From positions 1,860,001-1,924,000 of the forward strand of contig OY782831.1 of assembly GCA_963678375.2 (NCBI GenBank): a stretch of 64,000 nt of DNA, given 5' to 3'. A program made the position numbers and the translations under genes. The stretch is from JAEKNW01 sp963678375. Lineage in GTDB: Bacteria > Cloacimonadota > Cloacimonadia > Cloacimonadales > JAFGVF01. The notes below the pieces were generated by a model that saw nothing but the letters and a program-made list of their open reading frames with translations, did not search any database and had not been told where the DNA came from. Shown here piece by piece: positions 35,847-43,464 of this stretch. The first letter of the stretch is position 1; each line of letters opens with the position of its first letter.

Positions 35847-37919
35847 TTAGAAAGAGTACTCAACCATTAACTTGGTCCAAAAGTTATTATGTAACTCATC
35901 AGTTCTTTCATTAATAGTATCTGCACCGTAGGAATAACCACCAGACAACTCAATATATTTGTTAAATTTAAAGAGAAGATTTGCATATAGCCCAATATGA
36001 TCAGTGTAATTATACTCGTGTCCATTTGCATCAATATATTTACCAGAATAATTATTATAGCGAATACCTGTTGTTGATTTCAATATTTTCCCAATATTCA
36101 TGGTAAGATCGCCATTTATATATTGGTATCCGTTATCAAATTCTTCTTTTTCTGATGAAGATAAATCTAAGTAGTTCATAGATGTCATTGAGAGGGATAG
36201 ATCATACCTTTCCATAAATGTATATTGGGCATTTACTGTATTTTTGTAAAGCTTATAAGTCTCATTAAAATTATAAATTAGGGATTTACCGAAGGCTGTT
36301 GAATAGGTAAAAGATAAATTACTATAATTACTCCAAGTAAGTGATTGTCTAAGGTCTGGTTCATTGAATATCTCGCCAATATACTCTTGTTGATTAAATC
36401 TAAGTCCTAAGTCATAGTTAAATCCATTCATAGTTGAAGCCGTTAGGTAGGATGTAGCAGATAAACTTCTCTTATCTCCATTTTCATGAAAGAAACTGTA
36501 ATCAATCCAAGAATCAAGGCCAAGATATCTTAATTTTTTAGTATCAAAAATATATTCAAAACTGCTTGTTAACAGAGTATAATTTGTTTCATCTATCCTC
36601 CCCATATCTGCTGTGAAATTCTGTGATGAAGAGTTACTTGCCAGCATTATATTATATTTTGGAGCATAATAGTTATATTCTAAGGAAAAATCAATCCCAT
36701 TAATTGTTTCTGTATCATCTACTTTATTAGTAGATAAATAAGAATCAATCATTAAGCTATTTTTATCATTAAAATAAATAACAGGTTTTATCTGAAGTAA
36801 ACTATTAGTATAGTCCTTTTGAGGATTAAATCTATTTAGAGTAGTAAGCTGTAAACTCCAATTTTCACCCTTAGGCTTAACATTAGCTACAAGATATTGG
36901 TCTCCTGAATTATATATATTGCCATTATCGGTTAACTTTTCATCTTTAGCATAGAGAAGACCATAGCTAATATTCTGCAGATTCCCAGTAAACTTGGCTG
37001 CTATATCAGGTTGTTGAATATGCCTAGTATAAAACATATAATTAGATATATCAAAGATAGCATAATCTTCAGTAAAAAAATATCTATTTTCATTTAAATA
37101 AGGAGCAAACTCCAAATTATAGATATCTTGTTCATAATCCAAAGGTACTTCTGAGTAGTCAGGATTAACAGAGGCTTTGAAATTTAAAGCAGAAGATGGA
37201 TTATAAGCAAAATCTAATCCAGAATATTTAGCTCCATACTTACTATCCTGATCTAAATTATTATGCATATATGAAGTATAGCCGCGACTTGTAATATTAA
37301 GCTTACTACGGACAATATCAGATAAAATAATATCAAATCCTTTATCGAAATAATCACTCCTGATCTTAATATCAGTATATGGTCCACTATAAAGATGGTA
37401 CTTCTTGGTATAAGCTCTGGAAAATGCTAACTTCCACTTGTGAACCTCTAGGTTAGGGTAATTTAGGTCATTAAAGGGAATAGTGAAATCAACAATCCAC
37501 TCACTATCTGTGCAAAAAGTCTTATAAGAGTAATTACTATCCCAATCATTACTGATATTAAGATCAGATTTTCTTACTCCATCTAATAAAGAACCATTTG
37601 GATAAGCATAATAGATATAACCAAATCTATCCTTTGGTGAAACAACAACTTGCACTCTTAAATAATCCGCTTTCTGATAAGTCTCATGATTAACTAAATT
37701 TCCAAAAATCATATCTTCATTCTTAGCCATCACAGCGTGAATGTAGAGATTCTCTTTATCATAAGAAGCACTAATGCTTATTGGTTCTACAAGTTCAAGC
37801 ATGTCATTAGGTTCATTTCTCATAAATTGACTTTGATCTACTATGAGAATACTTTCTCCTCCAACAGACAATAAAAAAGACATAAGTAAAGTTATTAGCA
37901 ATATTTTTTTGTAACCCAT
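35847..37919 (-). CDS. Outer-membrane beta-barrel with N-terminal CBM9-like domain (DUF5916-like)
   Basis: About 690 residues from the ATG at 37919 (MGYKKILLITLLMSF), chosen over an upstream in-frame ATG at 37949 because AAGGGGAAC sits just before it and the signal peptide then starts at residue 1. After the signal comes a CBM9-like domain (ISASYDKENLYIHAVM, WIVDFTIPFNDLNYPNLEVHKWKLAFSR), then a long region of amphipathic strands (FAPYLNENRYFFTEDYAIFD, KFNKYIELSGGYSYGAD) ending in VEYSF. This is the layout of DUF5916 proteins. It starts 16 bases after the stop of the ABC permease gene and looks like the last gene of the radical-SAM peptide operon, so it could be the outer-membrane gate or receptor. 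A glycan-binding role is an alternative. Confidence 0.75.
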   Translation of the reverse strand: MGYKKILLITLLMSFLLSVGGESILIVDQSQFMRNEPNDMLELVEPISISASYDKENLYIHAVMAKNEDMIFGNLVNHETYQKADYLRVQVVVSPKDRFGYIYYAYPNGSLLDGVRKSDLNISNDWDSNYSYKTFCTDSEWIVDFTIPFNDLNYPNLEVHKWKLAFSRAYTKKYHLYSGPYTDIKIRSDYFDKGFDIILSDIVRSKLNITSRGYTSYMHNNLDQDSKYGAKYSGLDFAYNPSSALNFKASVNPDYSEVPLDYEQDIYNLEFAPYLNENRYFFTEDYAIFDISNYMFYTRHIQQPDIAAKFTGNLQNISYGLLYAKDEKLTDNGNIYNSGDQYLVANVKPKGENWSLQLTTLNRFNPQKDYTNSLLQIKPVIYFNDKNSLMIDSYLSTNKVDDTETINGIDFSLEYNYYAPKYNIMLASNSSSQNFTADMGRIDETNYTLLTSSFEYIFDTKKLRYLGLDSWIDYSFFHENGDKRSLSATSYLTASTMNGFNYDLGLRFNQQEYIGEIFNEPDLRQSLTWSNYSNLSFTYSTAFGKSLIYNFNETYKLYKNTVNAQYTFMERYDLSLSMTSMNYLDLSSSEKEEFDNGYQYINGDLTMNIGKILKSTTGIRYNNYSGKYIDANGHEYNYTDHIGLYANLLFKFNKYIELSGGYSYGADTINERTDELHNNFWTKLMVEYSF

Positions 37920-37935
37920 TATTGTTCCCCTTGGC

Positions 37936-38709
37936 TTATGATGAAGCACTTGTATAGTATTTTATATTCTTATGAAGTAAAAGTAATGATATTGAGGTAA
38001 AACAGATAGTTAATAAAAAGACTCCTAAAGTTGATTTAATATCAAAGTCAATAAGTCCTGTGAGAGGAGTATTCCCAATTATAAGTACAGGAATAATATA
38101 AGTTAAGAACCACTTAACATAATAATTTTTATAGATAACAGCTGGGTAAATACTTAAATCAAAAAAAGATGTAAATAAGCTTGTAAAAGCTCCTACTTTA
38201 ACAAAATGAAAAGCTCCAATAGCAATCATCAACATACAGCTTGCTTTAATAATTATTGCAAGCGCTGTTAAGACTAAGAAATTAATCAAACTTACATAAG
38301 TGAAACTGACCTGATAAGTAATAATAATTACAATAAAAAGCACTATATCAGTGGTTATATTAAAAATAACTTTAAGATTAAGCTTAGAAACCAGTAGATT
38401 AAAATAGAGGTTAATTGGCTTAAGCAGATCATTATCTAGTCCTCCATAAAGAATCTTCTCAGGTATTGCACTAATATTGCTAGAGAAAAAGAGAGCATAG
38501 AGGTCATTGACACTTTTTACTATCGCTATAAGCAAAAACACTTGCCAAATTGGTATAAATTCTATAAGATTAGTATTTTGATAGATAAGTTTATAGAATA
38601 AAATAGATATTATCAAACCGATAAAATCAAAAAACATTGTTAATAAAAAGTTAGATTTGTACATCATCATAGCTTTTAAATGAAGATAGTTTTTATAGTA
38701 ATAATACAT
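37936..38709 (-). CDS. ABC-2 type exporter permease (COG3694-like)
   Basis: 257 residues with six hydrophobic segments (for example FLLTMFFDFIGLIISILFYKLIY and WFLTYIIPVLIIGNTPLTGL) in the arrangement of ABC-2 permeases that are found with COG4586 ATPases. Its start codon overlaps the stop of the other permease gene by one base (ATGA-type junction at 38709), a sign of tight coupling. It would form one half of the exporter's membrane part. Substrate inferred from context: the modified peptide encoded upstream. Confidence 0.82.
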   Translation of the reverse strand: MYYYYKNYLHLKAMMMYKSNFLLTMFFDFIGLIISILFYKLIYQNTNLIEFIPIWQVFLLIAIVKSVNDLYALFFSSNISAIPEKILYGGLDNDLLKPINLYFNLLVSKLNLKVIFNITTDIVLFIVIIITYQVSFTYVSLINFLVLTALAIIIKASCMLMIAIGAFHFVKVGAFTSLFTSFFDLSIYPAVIYKNYYVKWFLTYIIPVLIIGNTPLTGLIDFDIKSTLGVFLLTICFTSISLLLLHKNIKYYTSASS

Positions 38710-39500
38710 TAACCTATCCCCTCATATTTTTTTAATGAACTTTTCCAAACAACTTTTATGACATAAGTAAAGATAATCAACCAGACTAGCATTTTACTAA
38801 AAATAATCAATATTTCATTAGAAGTTAAATGATTAGAAGAGAGCAACTTTGCAGGATAATAAGCAATAAATGATGTAGGAAGCCACTCGAGAATAGATTT
38901 TACCCAGTTAGGATAGATATCGAAAGGGAGAAATACACCAGTCATGATTGGTAAGGCAAAAGACATTATAGAATTGATAAATTCTATTTCAACAAACTCG
39001 AATGCAGAGATAGATAATAGAAAAGTCATTTGATAAGAAATAATTGAAGATAAAATGAAATAGGCTATATAGATAAAAGGATTACTCCAAGAAAAAGATA
39101 TTTCAGGTATTCCAATGAAAAGATACATGGTTAGTAAAATAACAGCAATAGAGGTTAAAAGATACATTATTTTTGTACTAAATATAACGCAATAATTATG
39201 AGAGAAATAGGAGTATGGTTTTAAAAGATGATAGTTCAGAGAACCATATTTAATATCACTTGTTATATCCCACCAAGCTACTGGTGTAAAAATATCTCCT
39301 GATACCCGAGCTATAATAAAATACAAGATCAAAGATTGATAGTCCCATTCATTTAAAGATGAGCCTGATGAGTAAATAAACTTAACTAAAAATAGAGTTC
39401 CTAACAGGGGAATCAAATCAACAATAAAGCTAAGTAAAAAATTTAATCTATAAGCTTTGGATTCATTTAATGTTTGCTTTATTAACCCAGAATAGTACAT
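38709..39500 (-). CDS. ABC-2 type exporter permease (COG4587-like)
   Basis: 263 residues, six hydrophobic segments, including LNFLLSFIVDLIPLLGTLFLVKFIY and SFALPIMTGVFLPFDIYPNWVKSILEWLPTSF, the latter phrase being typical of these permeases (substrate gate near the last helices). It overlaps the ATPase gene by one base (39500) and the second permease by one base (38709). A heteromeric permease pair plus a single ATPase is the usual design of this exporter class. Confidence 0.84.
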   Translation of the reverse strand: MYYSGLIKQTLNESKAYRLNFLLSFIVDLIPLLGTLFLVKFIYSSGSSLNEWDYQSLILYFIIARVSGDIFTPVAWWDITSDIKYGSLNYHLLKPYSYFSHNYCVIFSTKIMYLLTSIAVILLTMYLFIGIPEISFSWSNPFIYIAYFILSSIISYQMTFLLSISAFEFVEIEFINSIMSFALPIMTGVFLPFDIYPNWVKSILEWLPTSFIAYYPAKLLSSNHLTSNEILIIFSKMLVWLIIFTYVIKVVWKSSLKKYEGIG

Positions 39501-40450
39501 TACCTATCCTCTAAAACATTTGCTATTAGAGTTTCTAATGATTCTTGTTCAACATTAAAATTTGTAATTTTATAATTATCAAAGATAAAATTTAAAGAAT
39601 CAGTATATTTTTCTTTACTTATAAAAAAATCAACACTTTTACCATCACTGACTCCATTAAAGTACTTAGCTAAAGTCTCAGCTTCTCTAGTTGTTGCAGC
39701 TATTAGCGATATTTTATCTTTATTTTTCACTTTTTCTAGATTTGCTATATCATCATAATAAAGCAATGTCCCTTTATCTATAATAACACACTTATCACAA
39801 CACTCAAAGACATCGTTGATATTATGACTAGTAATTACAAACTGAATTTTTAATTCTTGATTGCAAAAAGTAATGAACTCTCTTAGCTTTTTTCTAACCA
39901 CAACATCTAGGTCAGAGGACGGTTCATCTAAGAATACAAGTTTAGGTAGGTGTAAGAAGGAAAATAATAGCTCCATTTTTGTTCTTTGACCTAAAGACAT
40001 ATTTCTGAGGGGTTGATTTATTTCTTCATCAATAGCAAAAGCTTCCTTAAAAAGTTCAATTCTTCTATCAAACTCACTTTTACTATACTTATAGATGTAT
40101 CTAGATAATCTTAGACTTTCTATCGCCGGAAGATCCCAAATAAGTTGTTGCCTACCACCTTGATAAAGACCTATCTGGTTTTTAAACTCTTTGCTAAGTT
40201 TATGAGGGGTTAGCCCCAGAACTTCAATGCTTCCACTGTCTGGATGGATAATTCCAGTAAGTAACTTCAACAATGTAGTTTTCCCAGCTCCATTTCTGCC
40301 TAATAGACCGATATTACCAGTCGTGTCATAGCTAAATGATAGGTCATGCAGAGCATTAATCTTTTTAAACGCTGGCTTAAAAAGAGAAGATGAAGTTTTT
40401 ATCTTATAACCTTTGTTAACATTACATACTTTTATTAAACTTGAATACAT
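39500..40450 (-). CDS. ABC exporter ATPase (COG4586-like)
   Basis: 316 residues. Walker A is GRNGAGKTT (51-59) in IGLLGRNGAGKTTLLKLLTG, the signature is NMSLGQRTK, Walker B is LVFLDEPSSDLD, and the H-loop is VITSHNINDV. The second-position LNxxSLGQR form and the extra N-terminal stretch (SSSLFKPAFKKINALHDLSF) are typical of the COG4586 group. A C-terminal domain of about 80 residues follows. It lies 26 bases after the radical SAM gene, so it belongs to the same operon. It likely powers export of the modified peptide. Confidence 0.9.
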   Translation of the reverse strand: MYSSLIKVCNVNKGYKIKTSSSLFKPAFKKINALHDLSFSYDTTGNIGLLGRNGAGKTTLLKLLTGIIHPDSGSIEVLGLTPHKLSKEFKNQIGLYQGGRQQLIWDLPAIESLRLSRYIYKYSKSEFDRRIELFKEAFAIDEEINQPLRNMSLGQRTKMELLFSFLHLPKLVFLDEPSSDLDVVVRKKLREFITFCNQELKIQFVITSHNINDVFECCDKCVIIDKGTLLYYDDIANLEKVKNKDKISLIAATTREAETLAKYFNGVSDGKSVDFFISKEKYTDSLNFIFDNYKITNFNVEQESLETLIANVLEDR

Positions 40451-40476
40451 CTAAAATCCTTTATTGAAATTTATGC

Positions 40477-41736
40477 TTAACTATTTTTTAATAAAATATA
40501 ATTTTTAATAGCTTGAGGGAGCTTACGCTCGAAATGATGAAATAAACAACCTCCATTGGTTTTATCTGTATGCTTCTCAAGCATACAACCACCATAACAC
40601 AAAGGTAGATACTTACATTCCAAACATTTTTCATCAATTAAAGTATTACACTCTGATAAATATGGAATCATGTCAACATAATTTTGTGATATATTACCAA
40701 CAGAATATTTTATTTTTCCCGTCATACTAATACAATTATATATATTGCCATTCGGGTCTATAATGATACTTTTTTTTGATTTTGCTGAACATAGCATTGG
40801 TGTGAAAAATTCATTGTTAATGCTGTGAATAGTATCCTTTCTAGAAGGAATCTTATTGATAATATAAAACTCATCAACAATACGACTAAATTCTTTTAGT
40901 GTCAAGCATGAGGTAAGCGCATTTTTCTCACCAGATACCATTCTTGATATATAAAATGAAGATATACTTAAGTCATTAATTAATTTATACCATTGATTTA
41001 ATTCAGATAAATTATTTTTGTCAAGAATAATTGATACATGAGGGATAATATTTATGTCCTTAAGTTTTATGATTCCATCGATTATTTTGTGAAAACTGGA
41101 TTTACCACTTTTCAAAGGTCGTCTAAAATCATGAGTTTCTTGTAAGCCATCTATAGTTATTAATACTGTTTTTGGCTTTATAATCTTAAAAGCACTAAAG
41201 ACTTCAAAATTACTACATAATGTCCCATTTGTGACTACACTTGAAGAAACTGTATTGTAGTATTTTTTTACAATATAGTAAATTGTTAACATGGTTTCAG
41301 GATACAATGTTGGTTCACCTCCATGAAAAGATAGATTAATTTCTTCATTATAGAATGTCGAAGCATTTTTTAAAAATTCATCTAATTCTGAGAACATATT
41401 AAAAATATTTCCTTTCGAAAACATTTCTTTTTCGTAGCAATAAAAACAATTACAATTGCAGTTATTTGTTACTAGAATCGTTAATTGTAGCTTTTGGTTC
41501 CTCTTATTAATAATGCTCAATCTTTTTAATGCACTATCTTTCTCGTTATATTTATCGTCAACTAAATATTCCAACTCTCTGAAAGTTTCAATATCTGTTG
41601 TTGTTAAATCTGTCAGATTACTAGTTAATTTCTGTTCAGTAATACTATCTATCTGTAATATTGATTTATTAAGTGTATTAAATAAGTATGTGTTATTGTT
41701 AAATTTATAATTGCAGACATATTTCGATATTCTCAT
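40477..41736 (-). CDS. Radical SAM/SPASM peptide maturase
   Basis: 419 residues. The radical SAM cluster motif C93-x3-C97-x2-C100 lies in LVTNNCNCNCFYCYEKE, and the SAM-binding LSFHGGEPTLYP follows. The C-terminal SPASM domain has C-x13-G-x4-C (from CSAKSKK to GNIYNC) and C-x2-C-x5-C-x3-C (KCLECKYLPLCYGGC), which bind two auxiliary iron-sulfur clusters. Enzymes with this design install thioether or carbon-carbon crosslinks in ribosomal peptides, or act as anaerobic sulfatase-type activators; no sulfatase is nearby. The N-terminal 80 residues could hold a precursor-binding region. AAAGGAT precedes the ATG. The three-cysteine peptide gene ends 59 bases upstream, which makes it the natural substrate. 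The family call is firm; the substrate is inferred. Confidence 0.93.
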   Translation of the reverse strand: MRISKYVCNYKFNNNTYLFNTLNKSILQIDSITEQKLTSNLTDLTTTDIETFRELEYLVDDKYNEKDSALKRLSIINKRNQKLQLTILVTNNCNCNCFYCYEKEMFSKGNIFNMFSELDEFLKNASTFYNEEINLSFHGGEPTLYPETMLTIYYIVKKYYNTVSSSVVTNGTLCSNFEVFSAFKIIKPKTVLITIDGLQETHDFRRPLKSGKSSFHKIIDGIIKLKDINIIPHVSIILDKNNLSELNQWYKLINDLSISSFYISRMVSGEKNALTSCLTLKEFSRIVDEFYIINKIPSRKDTIHSINNEFFTPMLCSAKSKKSIIIDPNGNIYNCISMTGKIKYSVGNISQNYVDMIPYLSECNTLIDEKCLECKYLPLCYGGCMLEKHTDKTNGGCLFHHFERKLPQAIKNYILLKNS

Positions 41737-41763
41737 TTTTTTATCCTTTATTGTTGTATAAAT

Positions 41764-41951
41764 AATAAGTGGCTTCTTGTTTTAATATTTAAATACTAAT
41801 TATTATTTTGACAGTTTGTTTTTGGTGGTTCTGGACATCTTTGAGTCCGTTGATTACATTCTTCTTTAGTATCTTCACTATTTGGTTCTACAACTGATTT
41901 AATTACAAGTATCATTATTTTCCTCCAATTGATTGATAGTAGCCACTTATT
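41764..41951. repeat. 11-base inverted repeats flanking the peptide precursor gene
   Basis: AATAAGTGGCT (41764-41774) and its exact reverse complement AGCCACTTATT (41941-41951) enclose the precursor peptide gene. They could bracket a small cassette or form a long-range stem in the operon transcript. They do not resemble the GCAGTAGAT repeat family. Confidence 0.6.
41796..41915 (-). CDS. Putative three-cysteine RiPP precursor peptide
   Basis: 39 residues translated by hand from the minus strand. The N-terminal MILVIKSVVEPNSEDTKEE would be the leader. The C-terminal core has cysteines at 20, 27 and 35 (spacing C-x6-C-x7-C) with prolines and basic residues between (CNQRTQRCPEPP, then KTNCQNNN). 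The ribosome binding site GGAGG is six bases before the ATG, one of the strongest in the window. There is no GG cleavage site. The gene directly precedes the radical SAM/SPASM maturase, in the same direction. Short cysteine-containing peptides in this position are typical of sactipeptide or ranthipeptide precursors. I know of no named family with this pattern. The ORF is certain; that it is the precursor is inferred. Confidence 0.72.
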   Translation of the reverse strand: MILVIKSVVEPNSEDTKEECNQRTQRCPEPPKTNCQNNN

Positions 41952-41972
41952 AAATCTTTTTATATAATTAAT

Positions 41973-42175
41973 CTATTCAATTTCTATACAATAAATAGTC
42001 CCATTGACTTCTACTAAAATTAAATTTGTATCACTATCCTCATATATAATGTGATAAGTCACTTTTTTCAGATCATGTAATGCAATTTCTCATACTGTAG
42101 AAAATTAACTTGACTACAATTGCAAAAGTCACAAAAAAATACACTAAGTAATAGAAAAAAAATAATCTTATTCAT
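41973..42175 (-). pseudogene. Small secreted protein with apparent -1 frameshift
   Basis: The ATG at 42175 follows AGAGGAACTTC and opens a 35-residue frame ending at 42068: MNKIIFFLLLSVFFCDFC then NCSQVNFLQYE, a signal peptide and the beginning of a mature part. After TATGAG the reading frame that continues sensibly is shifted by one base: EIALHDLKKVTYHII, then YEDSDTNLILVEVNGTIYC and a stop at 41973. Adding one G after GAG would restore a 67-residue secreted protein. This is either a recent frameshift mutation, a sequencing error, or programmed -1 slippage. It is codirectional with, and 57 bases upstream of, the precursor peptide gene, so it may be an immunity or accessory protein of the cluster. 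Confidence 0.6.
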
Positions 42176-42269
42176 GAAGTTCCTCTGTAATAATAAATGA
42201 GGAAAATTAAAAAGTCCCGCAAAGATATGTTATACTACTGTATAATAATAAATTACAAAGGTATAGATA

Positions 42270-43268
42270 ATGGAAAGATATTATGATAGGGTGTATACAA
42301 CCGCTAAAAAAGTAGCCTTTTTATATATAAAAAATGCAGATGATGTTGAAGATATTATTCAGTTGACTCTTATGCAATTTTATTTAAACAAAGATAAAAT
42401 TACTGAAGAAAAAATTTATAACTGGGTATTTACAGTTACTAAAAACTTCTGTATGCAGTATTTTCGTTCAAGGAAAAAAGAAGATGAGTTAAAAAAATCT
42501 TATATAATTGAGGCAAGTAGTAATTTATCCCATGATGATAATCAGGATAAAAAAAATGAAGAAAATTTAATCATAATAGATATTGATCAGTATGGATTTA
42601 TTAATAACAAAGATAAAGTTATTTTAAAAGATTATATTGATAAACATAATAGTATTTCTAAGCTAAGTAAAAGCTATAAAGTGAAAAAAAAGACTCTACA
42701 GAATAAGATAAACCTTTTATTGAAAGAGATTAAACTCTATCATATTATTCAGTCGCAACCTCATGTATTTGATGCTTTGCCAGGCACTAAATTATCCAGA
42801 AATATTAATAATTTCCTTAAAACTATCACTAAGGCGATTGAGACAAATGAGATAGATAAATTAAAACACTATCTCAGTGATTGTAAAATAAATAATAGTA
42901 TTGATAATTTATGTGTTAAGGAAGTTTCTTCATACAGAATTCAAATTGTAGCATCAAATATTTACATGCTAATCGTAGGTTTTATAGATTTGGATGACCA
43001 GGTTAAATTTTTTATGGCTCGTTTTAAATTAATAAATAACTATACTTTAAAGTTTACTGAATTTCCCATATTTCCTAAGAGAGTTGTTGCTCTTGATAAA
43101 AAATATGCAGAAGGAAAAGAAGGGTTAAAAGGACTTTCTGATGATAGAGGTGCTAGTAATATGAAGTTTGGAACTCCAGACACTATACTAAACAAAAGAA
43201 TGGGTAAAGTTGTTCAAACAGAAAATGAATTTAAACCCAAAAATAAGGCAGTAGATCTTTGTGAATAG
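42270..43268 (+). CDS. ECF-type sigma factor with long C-terminal extension
   Basis: 332 residues. Residues 1-75 match sigma region 2: YTTAKKVAFLYIKNADDVEDIIQ, then LMQFYLNKDKITEEKIYNW and VFTVTKNFCMQYFRSRKKE. Residues about 115-165 match region 4 (VILKDYIDKHNSISKLSKSY, KKKTLQNKINLLLKEIK), a helix-turn-helix. The remaining 165 residues have no family that I know; they include FMARFKLINNYTLKFTEFPIF and a hydrophilic tail. The last codons and the stop come from foldback repeat copy 2. It is divergent from the radical SAM peptide cluster, with a 94-base shared promoter region, so it may control the cluster. No anti-sigma gene is adjacent; the extension might replace one. AAAGG lies before the ATG. 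Confidence 0.75.
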   Translation: MERYYDRVYTTAKKVAFLYIKNADDVEDIIQLTLMQFYLNKDKITEEKIYNWVFTVTKNFCMQYFRSRKKEDELKKSYIIEASSNLSHDDNQDKKNEENLIIIDIDQYGFINNKDKVILKDYIDKHNSISKLSKSYKVKKKTLQNKINLLLKEIKLYHIIQSQPHVFDALPGTKLSRNINNFLKTITKAIETNEIDKLKHYLSDCKINNSIDNLCVKEVSSYRIQIVASNIYMLIVGFIDLDDQVKFFMARFKLINNYTLKFTEFPIFPKRVVALDKKYAEGKEGLKGLSDDRGASNMKFGTPDTILNKRMGKVVQTENEFKPKNKAVDLCE

Positions 43269-43396
43269 CAGAATATTCTTTTGCAATAGTAACTTACATA
43301 ATTTTCATGAATTTATATATATTATATGCGTCAAAATTTTGTAAGCTATTTTGCTAAAATAATCTGCAATCTTCTCCAAAGTTTTACTGAACCATT
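43248..43396. repeat. Foldback repeat, copy 2 (full length, overlaps sigma factor 3' end)
   Basis: About 149 bases from GCAGTAGATCTTTGTG to TTACTGAACCATT, homologous along its length to copy 1. The left and right halves are imperfect inverted repeats: AACTTACATAATTTT on the left answers to AAAATTTTGTAAGC on the right. The left end is inside the sigma factor gene and encodes its last six residues (AVDLCE) and the TAG. Similarity with copy 1 may extend some bases beyond both ends (CCCAAA before, GGTTAA after). Confidence 0.8.
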
Positions 43397-43412
43397 TGGT
43401 TAAAATGGAAAA

Positions 43413-43450
43413 AGGGTTATGAATTTAAACATAACCCTAAATAGTTTTTT
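43413..43450. terminator. Bidirectional terminator between the sigma factor and argF genes
   Basis: AGGGTTATG (43413-43421) pairs with CATAACCCT (43430-43438). T runs follow on the plus strand (AGTTTTTTTTAG) and shorter ones on the minus strand (TTTTTCC), which suits the convergent genes. Confidence 0.75.
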
Positions 43451-43464
43451 TTAGTAGCTATTAA

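Noticed and set aside
40477..41736. Anaerobic sulfatase-maturating enzyme instead of peptide maturase
   Set aside because: The motifs would allow it, but no sulfatase gene is nearby, whereas a cysteine peptide and an exporter are directly adjacent.
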